Shown here: positions 16,914 through 24,021 of the stretch, one piece after another
Position numbering within the stretch: the stretch's first letter is position 1
How the letters are laid out: the number at the start of each line of letters is the position of its first letter
Virus record (IMG/VR): IMGVR_UViG_3300022074_000214
Span: 1-31,949 of that record
DNA from: a virus
Reading direction: 5' to 3' (one strand)
DNA: 31,949 bases
Position numbers and translations under genes: made by a program
Notes under the pieces: model-generated
Database searches by the model: none
Told to the model about the DNA's origin: nothing
What the model saw: the letters and a program-made list of their open reading frames with translations, nothing else

Positions 16914-17687
16914 ATGACTATTAATTTAAGTGATAACAACCCTCGTATATCGTACACTGTCGCGGCTGGCGTTACTCAGTCTGCGTTTGTTGTGCCGTTT
17001 GAGTTCTTTGAGGATGAAGACCTTAACGTATATGTTGATGAAACTCTTCAAACATTAACAACGAAATACACAACTGCTGATGATTCTGGCAATACCATTG
17101 CACACACATCAGGCACGACTGGTTATATTCACTTTACATCAGGTAATGAAGTTACTGGCATATCTGGTGGCAGCAAGGTTGTTATAACACGCGATGTTGA
17201 GCTTGAGCGTGTAACTGACTTCCCAACATCTGGCCCATTTGATGTCGCCACTTTAAATACAGAGCTTGATAAGTTTATAGCAATTGCAGCTGACCTTGAT
17301 GACGCTGTAGGTCGTACTATTCGTTTGACAGATTACGATACAACTGGTGCTTTAAATCTTGAGTTGCCATCTGCATCTGATAGAGCTGGAAAATTCCTAT
17401 CATTTGACGCAAGTGGCACGCCAATTGTTGCTTCATCTTCTGGTGACTACAAAGGTGCTTGGTCGGCTGGCGTTGCTTATGCTGTAGGAGACACAGTTAC
17501 AGACACAACAACAAACAATGTGTATCGGGTTAGTGCGGCTCACACATCTGCTGGTGTGTTGCCATTAGATACAAATGTAAATTCATCTAATTATGTTTTG
17601 TTCATTGATGTTGCCACATTGCAAACATCATTGATTGAAAGTGTGGCGGCTGATACCGCTACAGCATTGGCAATAGCGTTAGGATAA
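16914..17687 (+). CDS. Tail fibre adaptor with T7-fibre N-terminal domain
   Basis: In this 257-residue protein, residues 1-130 carry the T7 gp17 N-terminal (nozzle-binding) pattern: 'I-S-Y-T-V-A-A-G-V-T-Q-S-A-F-V-V-P-F-E-F-F', then 'I-T-R-D-V-E-L-E-R-V-T-D-F' and 'D-V-A-T-L-N-T-E-L-D-K'. A second domain near 185-225 has W-S-A-G-V-A-Y-A-V-G-D-T-V and N-N-V-Y-R-V-S-A-A-H, like small carbohydrate-binding modules. It has no long fibre shaft, so it probably anchors the separate receptor-binding proteins encoded just downstream. Confidence 0.85.
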   Translation: MTINLSDNNPRISYTVAAGVTQSAFVVPFEFFEDEDLNVYVDETLQTLTTKYTTADDSGNTIAHTSGTTGYIHFTSGNEVTGISGGSKVVITRDVELERVTDFPTSGPFDVATLNTELDKFIAIAADLDDAVGRTIRLTDYDTTGALNLELPSASDRAGKFLSFDASGTPIVASSSGDYKGAWSAGVAYAVGDTVTDTTTNNVYRVSAAHTSAGVLPLDTNVNSSNYVLFIDVATLQTSLIESVAADTATALAIALG

Positions 17688-17691
17688 GGAA

Positions 17692-18042
17692 ATGGCTAAC
17701 ACCTTCAAACTAAAAACTAATGGGTCTATGCCAGCCGCCGCTGGTACGCCCGATGCTTTATATACGGTTCAACCGTCAACAACGTCGGTTATTATTGGCT
17801 TGACGCTAGCAAACAACGACGCCGTCAGCATCACGGTTGATGTAAAGATTGTGTCAACGACTGTTGATACTGAAACAAATGAGACTGTGTTTGTTATTAA
17901 AGGCGCACCCATTGCTGGCGGCGGGTCGCTGGAATTGATGGCCGGTAACAAATACATCTTACAAACTGGCGACATCTTGCAGATTGACAGTGACACATCT
18001 GCAAAAGTTGACGCAACACTGAGCATTATGGAGATCACCTGA
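17692..18042 (+). CDS. Small beta-rich tail protein
   Basis: This 116-residue Thr/Ser/Ile/Val-rich protein has no signal peptide; it starts MANTFKLKTNGSMP and contains 'S-V-I-I-G-L-T-L-A-N-N-D' and 'L-M-A-G-N-K-Y-I-L-Q-T-G-D-I-L'. The latter is typical of small jelly-roll tail or fibre proteins in marine phages (from memory). It lies between the adaptor and the first MPYLGN-type fibre and overlaps that gene. It is probably a virion component; the exact role is unknown. Confidence 0.68.
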   Translation: MANTFKLKTNGSMPAAAGTPDALYTVQPSTTSVIIGLTLANNDAVSITVDVKIVSTTVDTETNETVFVIKGAPIAGGGSLELMAGNKYILQTGDILQIDSDTSAKVDATLSIMEIT

Positions 18043-18908
18043 TGCCGTATTTAGGTAACGCACCATCAGCCGCCTTTCAGTCTGTTGCCTATCAGGATTT
18101 GACAGGCGGCACTGGCACTAGCTTTACACTCAGCCACGCTGTTTCATCAGCGCAAGAGTTAGAAATTTTCGTAAATAACGTGCGTCAGGAACCAACTGTG
18201 GCCTATACGGTTGCTGGTACTGCGCTAACTATGACTGGCACGATTGCGGCAACAGATGATTTCTATGTTGTGTTTCAAGGCAAGGCCGTTGGTAGTGTTA
18301 GCCATCCAACGACATCGCCACTGGCAGCAACGACTGGCAACTTTACTGGCAATGTCACATCTAGCGGCACGGTAACAGCCACATCATTCAGCGGTGATGG
18401 GTCAGCATTGACTGGTGTGTCGGCTGGTAAGGTTTTGCAAGTAAAATCAATCAATAAAACTGACACACAAAGTCTATCTAGTTTAACATTCCAAGATATT
18501 ACAGGATTGGCACTTAGCATAACCCCATCATCAACATCTAGTTATATTCTAGCTTTTGGTACAATACACATTGGTAGCTCAAGTTCTGGTGATTTTGGGT
18601 ACATAAGATTAGAAAGGGATATTGGTGGCACACAAACAAATCTTGTTGGTGATACTGATGGCGCAAGAGTGTTTTGTACCACAGCATTTAATTATAATGT
18701 TCAAAATGCCAGTGCTTTGACCCCAGCAAACTTTCATTATTACGATTCGCCAGTCACAACATCTCAAATAGATTACAAACTTACATTTCGCAGTGGCTCT
18801 GGTGCTTACGCTGTTTATATAAATAGGACGCATACAGACAGAGCATCAACTAACTACGACTGGCGAACCGTTTCTAATCTTACACTTATGGAAATAGAAG
18901 GGCCGTAA
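18042..18908 (+). CDS. Tail fibre / receptor-binding protein 1 (MPYLGN type)
   Basis: This 288-residue protein starts with MPYLGNAPS, an anchor motif also found in the 19884 gene. The next region (about 25-90) has the pattern F-V-N-N-V-R-Q-E-P. A joint 'S-G-D-G-S-A-L-T-G-V' follows at about 120-130, and then a beta-sandwich-like C-terminal domain with 'S-I-T-P-S-S-T-S-S-Y-I' and 'Y-I-N-R-T-H'. The end L-T-L-M-E-I-E-G-P matches the C-termini of the 20790 and, more loosely, the 19884 products. It probably binds the host surface. Confidence 0.8.
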   Translation: MPYLGNAPSAAFQSVAYQDLTGGTGTSFTLSHAVSSAQELEIFVNNVRQEPTVAYTVAGTALTMTGTIAATDDFYVVFQGKAVGSVSHPTTSPLAATTGNFTGNVTSSGTVTATSFSGDGSALTGVSAGKVLQVKSINKTDTQSLSSLTFQDITGLALSITPSSTSSYILAFGTIHIGSSSSGDFGYIRLERDIGGTQTNLVGDTDGARVFCTTAFNYNVQNASALTPANFHYYDSPVTTSQIDYKLTFRSGSGAYAVYINRTHTDRASTNYDWRTVSNLTLMEIEGP

Positions 18909-18910
18909 AA

Positions 18911-19240
18911 ATGCAACACGAGGCAATATACTCACTGCATTCAAATGTTGTTACAATTAACGGTAGCGGTTCTGACGCTGTTGCCAAGGATGCTGATGGC
19001 AACGTTGTATCTTGGGATTCCTCTGCGGTGGCAACTAAGGAAGCTGAGTTGCTAGCGGCTTTTAATCTGGATGAATTACGCACAGAGCGTAACCGTCTTA
19101 TTGCAGAGACTGACTGGTGGGATATGTCTGATACGCCAACAATGACTGAGGCTCAGACTACATATCGTCAGGCATTGCGTGATATTACTGATAGCTATTC
19201 AACATTGGACGATGTGGTATGGCCTACAAAGCCGGAGTAA
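18911..19240 (+). CDS. Tail fibre assembly chaperone (Phage_tail_APC-like)
   Basis: This 109-residue protein has a C-terminal half that carries 'L-R-T-E-R-N-R-L-I-A-E-T-D-W-W', then 'Y-R-Q-A-L-R-D-I-T-D' and 'W-P-T-K-P-E' at the end, the pattern of the tail assembly chaperone family PF16778. The N-terminal half reads as short beta sequence that may contact the fibre. It is placed between two receptor-binding genes, as expected for a helper of fibre folding. It starts two bases after the 18042 gene. Confidence 0.82.
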   Translation: MQHEAIYSLHSNVVTINGSGSDAVAKDADGNVVSWDSSAVATKEAELLAAFNLDELRTERNRLIAETDWWDMSDTPTMTEAQTTYRQALRDITDSYSTLDDVVWPTKPE

Positions 19241-19243
19241 GAT

Positions 19244-19873
19244 ATGGCACTTTCAAAGCTAAGGTCTGAAAGCATAGACTTAACTGATGACTATGCGTTT
19301 ACTGGTACTGTCACTGGTGCTGGGTCTAACAGCGGTTTCAAGTTTATCAAGAAGTTAACAATCAGCAGCACAAGCGGTTCGTTTGATGCGACTGGTTTGT
19401 TTAGCGCAGACTACAATCATTACAAGTTGATTTGGGAAATTGATAATTCTGTCGACGATGTAAACACTAACTTTGGTTTGATTAAAGCGTCTGATGGCAC
19501 TCTAGATACAGGTGCCAATATTGATTATGCGTCACATGGTATTGACCCTGATGGATCAGGTAGAAATTATTATGCTAACAACAAACCATATTTCCAAGTT
19601 GAGTCGGCTGACGATGCAAACGTACATAAGCACTTTATGGAAATGAATGTCTTCGACCCATTCAACGCTGAAAAGACAAACTTTGCTGGATTTGGTGTTT
19701 ACACAATTAATGCCAATAGTGACACAGTATCATACAACTTTGCGGCAATGTCTCAGGTTACAACAAGTTACTCAGGGATAAACATATACGCTTCTACAGC
19801 CATTGGCGGCGCAGTGAACACATCGAATGTAATCACTGGCAGAGTTATGGTTTATGGAATAGCGGAAAGTTAA
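19244..19873 (+). CDS. Tail fibre / receptor-binding protein 2 (MAL-KLR type)
   Basis: This 209-residue protein begins MALSKLRSESIDL, a short anchor followed by 'F-T-G-T-V-T-G-A-G' and a compact beta-rich domain (about 33-205) with 'H-Y-K-L-I-W-E-I-D' and 'I-T-G-R-V-M-V-Y-G'. The anchor resembles that of the 20790 gene (MALIRLNNQSL), while the C-terminal domain differs. This suits a mix-and-match receptor-binding array. It lies three bases after the chaperone gene. Confidence 0.75.
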   Translation: MALSKLRSESIDLTDDYAFTGTVTGAGSNSGFKFIKKLTISSTSGSFDATGLFSADYNHYKLIWEIDNSVDDVNTNFGLIKASDGTLDTGANIDYASHGIDPDGSGRNYYANNKPYFQVESADDANVHKHFMEMNVFDPFNAEKTNFAGFGVYTINANSDTVSYNFAAMSQVTTSYSGINIYASTAIGGAVNTSNVITGRVMVYGIAES

Positions 19874-19883
19874 GGAGAGGCAG

Positions 19884-20777
19884 ATGCCCTATCTTGGAAA
19901 TCAACCAACAAGCGGCGGCTATCACAAGCTAGATAACCTGACTGCATCTGCGACTGATACCTACGCGTTAACGCTTGGCGGCTCTGCTTACTATCCCGCA
20001 ACAGCAAATCAGCTTATGGTTTCCTTGAACGGTGTTATCCAAGCCCCGCAAGATAGCTTCACTATTAGCGGCAGTAACATTGTATTTGCCAGCGCATTGT
20101 CGGCTAGTGATAGTATTGATTTCATCATGTCGTTTGGTGATGTGTACGGCATTGGCACTCCGGCTGATGGCACGATTACAAACGCTAAGATACAGTCAAT
20201 GGCGGCGTCTAAACTGACTGGTGCATTGCCAGCCATTGATGGTTCTGCTTTGACTGGTGTAGGCAGTAATGTAAAAGAACAACTTGTGATGCTTTGCGAT
20301 GGCGAAGATTACACAGTATCAAGTGGAACTTATACAGCAGCAAATGTGACTGTAAAGCAAGACATGACTACTACTTATGCCGATATAACTGGCTCAAGCA
20401 TATCGTATACACCGCCAAGCGGCACAGTTTGTGTACTTTATGAGTTTATATTTGCATATGTTTTCATAGACGACCACGCGATAAGCCATTTCAGACTTTA
20501 TATCGATAGTGATGAAGTCACTGACCAAAGGCAAACTATTGCCTGTCAAAGTAGGCCGCAATGGCAACAAAGCCTTAGATACATAATACCGATTGGCGGT
20601 ACTGGAAGCACAGCAACAGGTAGACAATCCACTTGGACAACAGCCAAAACACTAAAAATACAAGGCCGTGATTACGGTGGCAGCAATGATGCTGAACTTC
20701 ATACCGCTGATCATTGGGATGGAACTTCGTTTAGTGGTGTAATCAAACCAAAACTTTTAATTACGGCACTGGGCTAG
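19884..20777 (+). CDS. Tail fibre / receptor-binding protein 3 (MPYLGN type)
   Basis: In this 297-residue protein, the start MPYLGNQPTSGG, the domain with 'L-M-V-S-L-N-G-V-I-Q-A-P-Q-D-S-F' (about 45-60), the 'I-T-N-A-K-I-Q-S-M-A-A-S-K' element and the joint 'D-G-S-A-L-T-G-V-G-S-N' mirror the 18042 protein. The C-terminal domain (about 130-297) is different in detail. AGGAGAGG precedes the ATG. The two MPYLGN genes look like diverged duplicates with a conserved N-terminus and variable tip, as expected for host-range proteins. Confidence 0.8.
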   Translation: MPYLGNQPTSGGYHKLDNLTASATDTYALTLGGSAYYPATANQLMVSLNGVIQAPQDSFTISGSNIVFASALSASDSIDFIMSFGDVYGIGTPADGTITNAKIQSMAASKLTGALPAIDGSALTGVGSNVKEQLVMLCDGEDYTVSSGTYTAANVTVKQDMTTTYADITGSSISYTPPSGTVCVLYEFIFAYVFIDDHAISHFRLYIDSDEVTDQRQTIACQSRPQWQQSLRYIIPIGGTGSTATGRQSTWTTAKTLKIQGRDYGGSNDAELHTADHWDGTSFSGVIKPKLLITALG

Positions 20778-20789
20778 GAGACTGATATA

Positions 20790-21368
20790 ATGGCACTAAT
20801 AAGATTAAACAATCAGTCCCTAACGAATGTTACTGCATTGCCTTTTGATGCTGGTAAGATATTGCAAATTGAACAACACGTTGAGGATGGTCAAACCAGC
20901 TTTACAAACCAGACATCAGCAAGGGCAAGCCGATTATTACTTGCGGCAAATGCGGCAGATAGCACATCTCATGTAAGCGTGACAATCACGCCACAATCAT
21001 CAAGTAATAAAATCATACTGATGGGTCATGTTTTCTATGAGCCAACTACAGCGAACCATGAATATTTATGGGCTTTTCATAGAGATAGTACATTGCTAGG
21101 TGCGCCAGCAAGCGGCAATAGAGGTCGAGGCATAGCGTCAACTGCAAACAATTATCAAGCCGCCGCTGATAATGATAGCACACCTGAGAGCAGGTCATTC
21201 CAATTTGTTGACAGCCCTAGTTCTACAAGTGCGATTACTTATTGTATTTCTTATAACACTAGCTCAACAAGTGGTACTTTACACTTGAACAGGACAGTAA
21301 GTAATGCGGATGCGGCGGCATATGAATTAGGAGTATCATCTATTATTGCAATGGAAATATCTGGCTGA
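20790..21368 (+). CDS. Tail fibre / receptor-binding protein 4 (MAL-RL type)
   Basis: This 192-residue protein starts MALIRLNNQSL and then joins directly to a domain with 'A-G-K-I-L-Q-I', 'V-T-I-T-P-Q-S-S-S-N-K-I' and the end 'H-L-N-R-T-V-S' plus 'I-I-A-M-E-I-S-G'. This is the same C-terminal domain plan as in the 18042 protein (A-G-K-V-L-Q-V, I-T-P-S-S-T-S-S, I-N-R-T-H, L-M-E-I-E-G-P). So one tip domain is linked to two different anchors in this phage. It overlaps the next start. Confidence 0.78.
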   Translation: MALIRLNNQSLTNVTALPFDAGKILQIEQHVEDGQTSFTNQTSARASRLLLAANAADSTSHVSVTITPQSSSNKIILMGHVFYEPTTANHEYLWAFHRDSTLLGAPASGNRGRGIASTANNYQAAADNDSTPESRSFQFVDSPSSTSAITYCISYNTSSTSGTLHLNRTVSNADAAAYELGVSSIIAMEISG

Positions 21369-21535
21369 TGAACGAGGAAAACAAAGTTATCGTTGACGTT
21401 GCGGCTGGCACAGGCACCGTAGCTGCTTGGCTTGAAATGGCACCAGATGCGGTGGCTTTGGTAACTGGCTTGTGGGTTTTGATACGGATATGGGAAACCG
21501 ACACCGTTAAGAGGTTGCTTGGTAGAGATGTTTAA
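21368..21535 (+). CDS. Small holin-like membrane protein
   Basis: This 55-residue protein starts at an ATG that overlaps the previous stop (TGATG). It has one clear hydrophobic helix from about residue 18 to 41 (ending L-V-T-G-L-W-V-L-I-R) followed by a charged end (E-T-D-T-V-K-R-L-L-G-R). Size, single helix and position at the head of the lysis genes fit a small holin or a holin regulator. No family is claimed. The second holin candidate at 21728 is more convincing. Confidence 0.65.
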   Translation: MNEENKVIVDVAAGTGTVAAWLEMAPDAVALVTGLWVLIRIWETDTVKRLLGRDV

Positions 21536-21731
21536 GGCAATCGTATTAGCGTGTAGCGTGATTGTGCCACAAGATTGCTGGGAGTATCACGACACAAGAG
21601 GCCCATATCAAGACAGGGAACAATGCGTTAGTCGTGCGTATGAGATGGGTAATAATATAGCTCAGATACATGAGGGCAAGATTATGCCTCGGTCTTACAA
21701 GTGTAAAATATTAAAAGGCACACAGTTATGA
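21528..21731 (+). CDS. Small secreted-type Cys-containing protein
   Basis: This 67-residue protein starts M-F-K-A-I-V-L-A-C-S-V-I-V, which reads as a short export signal, followed by a polar part with Cys at about 20, 36 and 61 (D-C-W, Q-C-V, K-C-K). A pair of disulphides in the periplasm is possible. The ATG at 21528 is preferred over TTG 21519. It lies between the two holin-like genes, so a lysis role (for example a spanin-like or envelope factor) can be suspected, but no spanin pattern is evident. Confidence 0.6.
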   Translation: MFKAIVLACSVIVPQDCWEYHDTRGPYQDREQCVSRAYEMGNNIAQIHEGKIMPRSYKCKILKGTQL

Positions 21732-22072
21732 TCCTTCCAATAGTAAATGCGGTGGCTGGAATTGCTGGTTCGTGGGTTGAATCTAAGATTGAGACACAAA
21801 AGGCAAAGACGGAAGTTGCCAAAAAGGTGGCGGCTGGTGAAATGGAATGGAACCAGACTATGGCTGCTGCAAGCTCCTCATCGTGGAAAGATGAATGGCT
21901 CACCATCCTTGTCAGCATCCCCCTCATCCTCGCCTTTACAGGACATGAAGACATAGTTCAGCGTGGCTTTGCTGCACTTGACAGTATGCCAGATTTCTAT
22001 AAGACTGCTGTCGGTGTTGTATTTGCAGCATCTTTTGGTGTTCAACAGCTGACAAAGATGTTTAAGAAATGA
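21728..22072 (+). CDS. Holin, three-TM gene-transfer-agent type
   Basis: This 114-residue protein has an amphipathic N-terminus, a Lys-rich stretch (about 18-37), then 'W-K-D-E-W-L-T-I-L-V-S-I-P-L-I-L-A-F' (about 53-70) and a second helix with 'A-V-G-V-V-F-A-A-S-F-G' near the end. This is the pattern of the holin family PF11351 known from gene transfer agents and many alphaproteobacterial phages. It would open the inner membrane to let out the lysozyme encoded next. It overlaps both neighbours by 4 bases. Confidence 0.85.
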   Translation: MILPIVNAVAGIAGSWVESKIETQKAKTEVAKKVAAGEMEWNQTMAAASSSSWKDEWLTILVSIPLILAFTGHEDIVQRGFAALDSMPDFYKTAVGVVFAASFGVQQLTKMFKK

Positions 22073-22485
22073 TTGATGAACTTACTTCCCTGATTGCTCG
22101 TCATGAGGGGAAGGTGCTTACAATGTATACTGATACAGTTGGAGTGCCTACTATTGGATACGGTCATAACCTTAATGAACCAATCTCTGAAGCAGCTGCG
22201 CTTCAAATATTATCTGATGACGTTGCGGTTGCAGTCAACGAACTCGATGATCGAATGGATTGGTGGCGTGACTTACCACACCCTGCACAGCTTGTCTTAG
22301 CATCGATGGTGTTTAACCTTGGCTGGCCTAGATTCTCACGTTTTAAGAAAATGATTGCAGCTTTAGAAGATCGTGATTACGATCAGGCAGCGGCAGAGAT
22401 GGAAGATTCTCTTTGGTTTCAGCAAATCAAGTCTCGCGGTGATGAACTGAAACAGCTTATGTTGGAATGCAATGACGCTTTGTGA
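22069..22485 (+). CDS. Endolysin, T4-type lysozyme (GH24)
   Basis: This 138-residue muramidase has the T4 lysozyme catalytic set visible: Glu13 (R-H-E-G-K), Asp22 (Y-T-D-T) and Thr28 (P-T-I-G-Y-G-H). The spacings of 9 and 15 residues from the Glu match T4 Glu11/Asp20/Thr26. The second half includes 'M-V-F-N-L-G-W-P-R-F-S-R-F', typical of the family. No signal peptide is visible, so release should need the holin upstream. It overlaps the holin by 4 bases and the next gene by 14. Confidence 0.95.
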   Translation: MIDELTSLIARHEGKVLTMYTDTVGVPTIGYGHNLNEPISEAAALQILSDDVAVAVNELDDRMDWWRDLPHPAQLVLASMVFNLGWPRFSRFKKMIAALEDRDYDQAAAEMEDSLWFQQIKSRGDELKQLMLECNDAL

Positions 22486-23503
22486 TACACAAATAAGAGA
22501 AGCAGTTAAACTTTATGAAGAGCATGGAACATTCAAAGCCGCTAGTGAAGCTAGCGGTATTCCTTTAAATACTCTTCATAACCGTTACATTAAAGCTAAT
22601 CAGCTTGAAGAGAATAGACCTCTTGATCATCCGGCATACGAACTTACGCCGCTGCCGCATGATGATATACCAGTTGATCAGATAGTTGATCAGCTGCACG
22701 GCAGATTTAAGAAGCGCAAAGCCAACAAAGAAGCAAAGAAATGGATACCGATTAAGATGAAATCGGATGAACCCATTGGCTTGCTGTGGATGGGCGACCC
22801 TCACATCGATGATAACTATTGCGACTGGGATTCATTACGCTCACACCTGGCTTTAATTCAGTCTACACCGGGCATGTTTGGTTGTAACCTAGGTGACTAC
22901 CAGAATAACTGGGTAGGCCGCCTAGGACGCTTGTACGGCGAACAAGACACATCTCATAAAACGGCATGGCGTTTGGTTGAGTGGTTAATTCAAGAGATGA
23001 ACCCGCTTATTCTCATTGGCGGCAATCATGACATGTGGTCTGGTGCTAGTGATCCCCTTAAATGGCTTGCTAGCCCTCATGCCATCCTTGAGGATTGGGA
23101 AGCTCGTGTTGAGTTGCAGTTTCCTAACGGCAGAAACTGTCGCATCCATGCCGCGCACGACATGCCGGGCCACTCCCAATGGAATGCTCTTCATGCTCAG
23201 AATAAGATGGCGCGATTCAAGAGCAATGCTTCGCTGTATATCAGTGGACACAAGCACAACTGGGCGTTGGGTCAGATCGAACTGGTGGAAGAGGAAACCA
23301 CAACTTGGCTTGCTCGTGCCAGAGGATACAAATACCACGACACCTATGCGTTCACCAAAGGATTTGAACAGCAGAAGTTTGGGCAAGCTATCCTTCAAGT
23401 CATTGACCCTCATAACACTAGTCCTGTTTCATGGGTACAATGTTTTGCTGATCCTCATGATGGCGCAGACTACCTTCAATATCGCAGATCGCTTCGTAAG
23501 TAA
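22472..23503 (+). CDS. HTH domain plus metallophosphoesterase
   Basis: This 343-residue protein starts with an HTH-like segment (about 8-45: A-V-K-L-Y-E-E-H-G-T-F-K-A-A-S) of the type used in DNA recognition. After a basic linker comes a calcineurin-like phosphoesterase: 'M-G-D-P-H-I-D' (about 106-112), 'L-G-D-Y', 'G-G-N-H-D-M-W' , 'H-A-A-H-D' and 'S-G-H-K-H-N-W', the metal ligands in the expected order. The substrate could be a nucleic acid end or a nucleotide; the family is diverse. It is unusual for this gene to follow the lysozyme. Its 3' end overlaps a minus-strand gene by 86 bases. Confidence 0.9.
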   Translation: MTLCDTQIREAVKLYEEHGTFKAASEASGIPLNTLHNRYIKANQLEENRPLDHPAYELTPLPHDDIPVDQIVDQLHGRFKKRKANKEAKKWIPIKMKSDEPIGLLWMGDPHIDDNYCDWDSLRSHLALIQSTPGMFGCNLGDYQNNWVGRLGRLYGEQDTSHKTAWRLVEWLIQEMNPLILIGGNHDMWSGASDPLKWLASPHAILEDWEARVELQFPNGRNCRIHAAHDMPGHSQWNALHAQNKMARFKSNASLYISGHKHNWALGQIELVEEETTTWLARARGYKYHDTYAFTKGFEQQKFGQAILQVIDPHNTSPVSWVQCFADPHDGADYLQYRRSLRK

Positions 23504-23735
23504 TAGCAGAATAGCCAGCTATATCTAGCCAGCTGTCAGCTGATCTGTCAGTCTTCATTCTTGCTATCTTTAGCAGCATCATCATAATGCCTACATCCTG
23601 TACGCTGAACCCTGTGCCTTTGTATTCTGACCATAGGTTGGCAATGTTCTGTAAGTTGTATGATGCGCTGCCGTAGTTGTCTCCACGGTTGACGACTATC
23701 TCTTGCACTTTTTCAAGGAATTGTTTTTTATTCAT
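23418..23735 (-). CDS. DUF6378-like conserved phage protein
   Basis: This 105-residue protein starts M-N-K-K-Q-F-L-E-K-V and has 'V-N-R-G-D-N-Y-G-S-A', 'D-V-G-I-M-M-M-L-L-K-I-A-R' and 'D-S-W-L-D-I-A-G-Y-S-A-I'. That pattern is typical of a small helical phage family I know as DUF6378 (name from memory). It probably belongs to the all-alpha NTP-pyrophosphatase-like fold group, though this is uncertain. ATG 23735 is chosen because AGGA lies upstream and it overlaps the previous gene. It is the last gene of the minus-strand block and its end runs antisense into the 22472 gene. Confidence 0.8.
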   Translation of the reverse strand: MNKKQFLEKVQEIVVNRGDNYGSASYNLQNIANLWSEYKGTGFSVQDVGIMMMLLKIARMKTDRSADSWLDIAGYSAITYEAICDIEGSLRHHEDQQNIVPMKQD

Positions 23736-23955
23736 AGCTTTGCCATCCTGTATGTACTGTTGTTGCTTTTGGATAATAGCGTTGATGATCCTCATCAACT
23801 ACATCATCAGCAAATGCGTCAGGTTCAAACATCTCAGACCATTTGGCTTGGCTTTTTAGTGCTTGTTCTTTCTGGTAGCTTTCATGAAAGTTACGCAGCA
23901 TTCTGCCTTTGTCAGACAGGTCTTCATCTTTTGTTTTGAATCGTGTAAGTCCCAT
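23728..23955 (-). CDS. Small hypothetical protein
   Basis: This 75-residue charged protein starts M-G-L-T-R-F-K-T-K-D. GGAGG lies 6 bases before the ATG at 23955, which decides against an upstream in-frame ATG at 23967. The middle is helical (S-Y-Q-K-E-Q-A-L-K-S-Q-A-K) and the end acidic then aromatic. It overlaps the DUF6378-like gene by 8 bases. A hairpin (23974-24000) lies just upstream and may reduce its expression relative to the recombination genes. No family recognised. Confidence 0.7.
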   Translation of the reverse strand: MGLTRFKTKDEDLSDKGRMLRNFHESYQKEQALKSQAKWSEMFEPDAFADDVVDEDHQRYYPKATTVHTGWQSYE

Positions 23956-23973
23956 AGATACCTCCATAGAAAA

Positions 23974-24000
23974 GGGAAGGGCAGTTAGCCTACCCTTCCC
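23974..24000 (-). terminator. Hairpin after the SSB-like gene
   Basis: GGGAAGGG (23974-23981) pairs with CCCTTCCC (23993-24000). Read on the minus strand the stem is followed by TTTTCT, so it is a reasonable factor-independent terminator for the 25699-24022 operon. It ends only a few bases before the GGAGG of the 23955 gene, so readthrough is needed to express the last two genes unless another promoter exists. Confidence 0.65.
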
Positions 24001-24021
24001 TGATATTAATTGAAAGTGTTT

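Noticed and set aside
22985-23413. 142-residue minus-strand frame within the metallophosphoesterase gene
   Set aside because: The plus-strand gene has clear catalytic motifs; this is its shadow.
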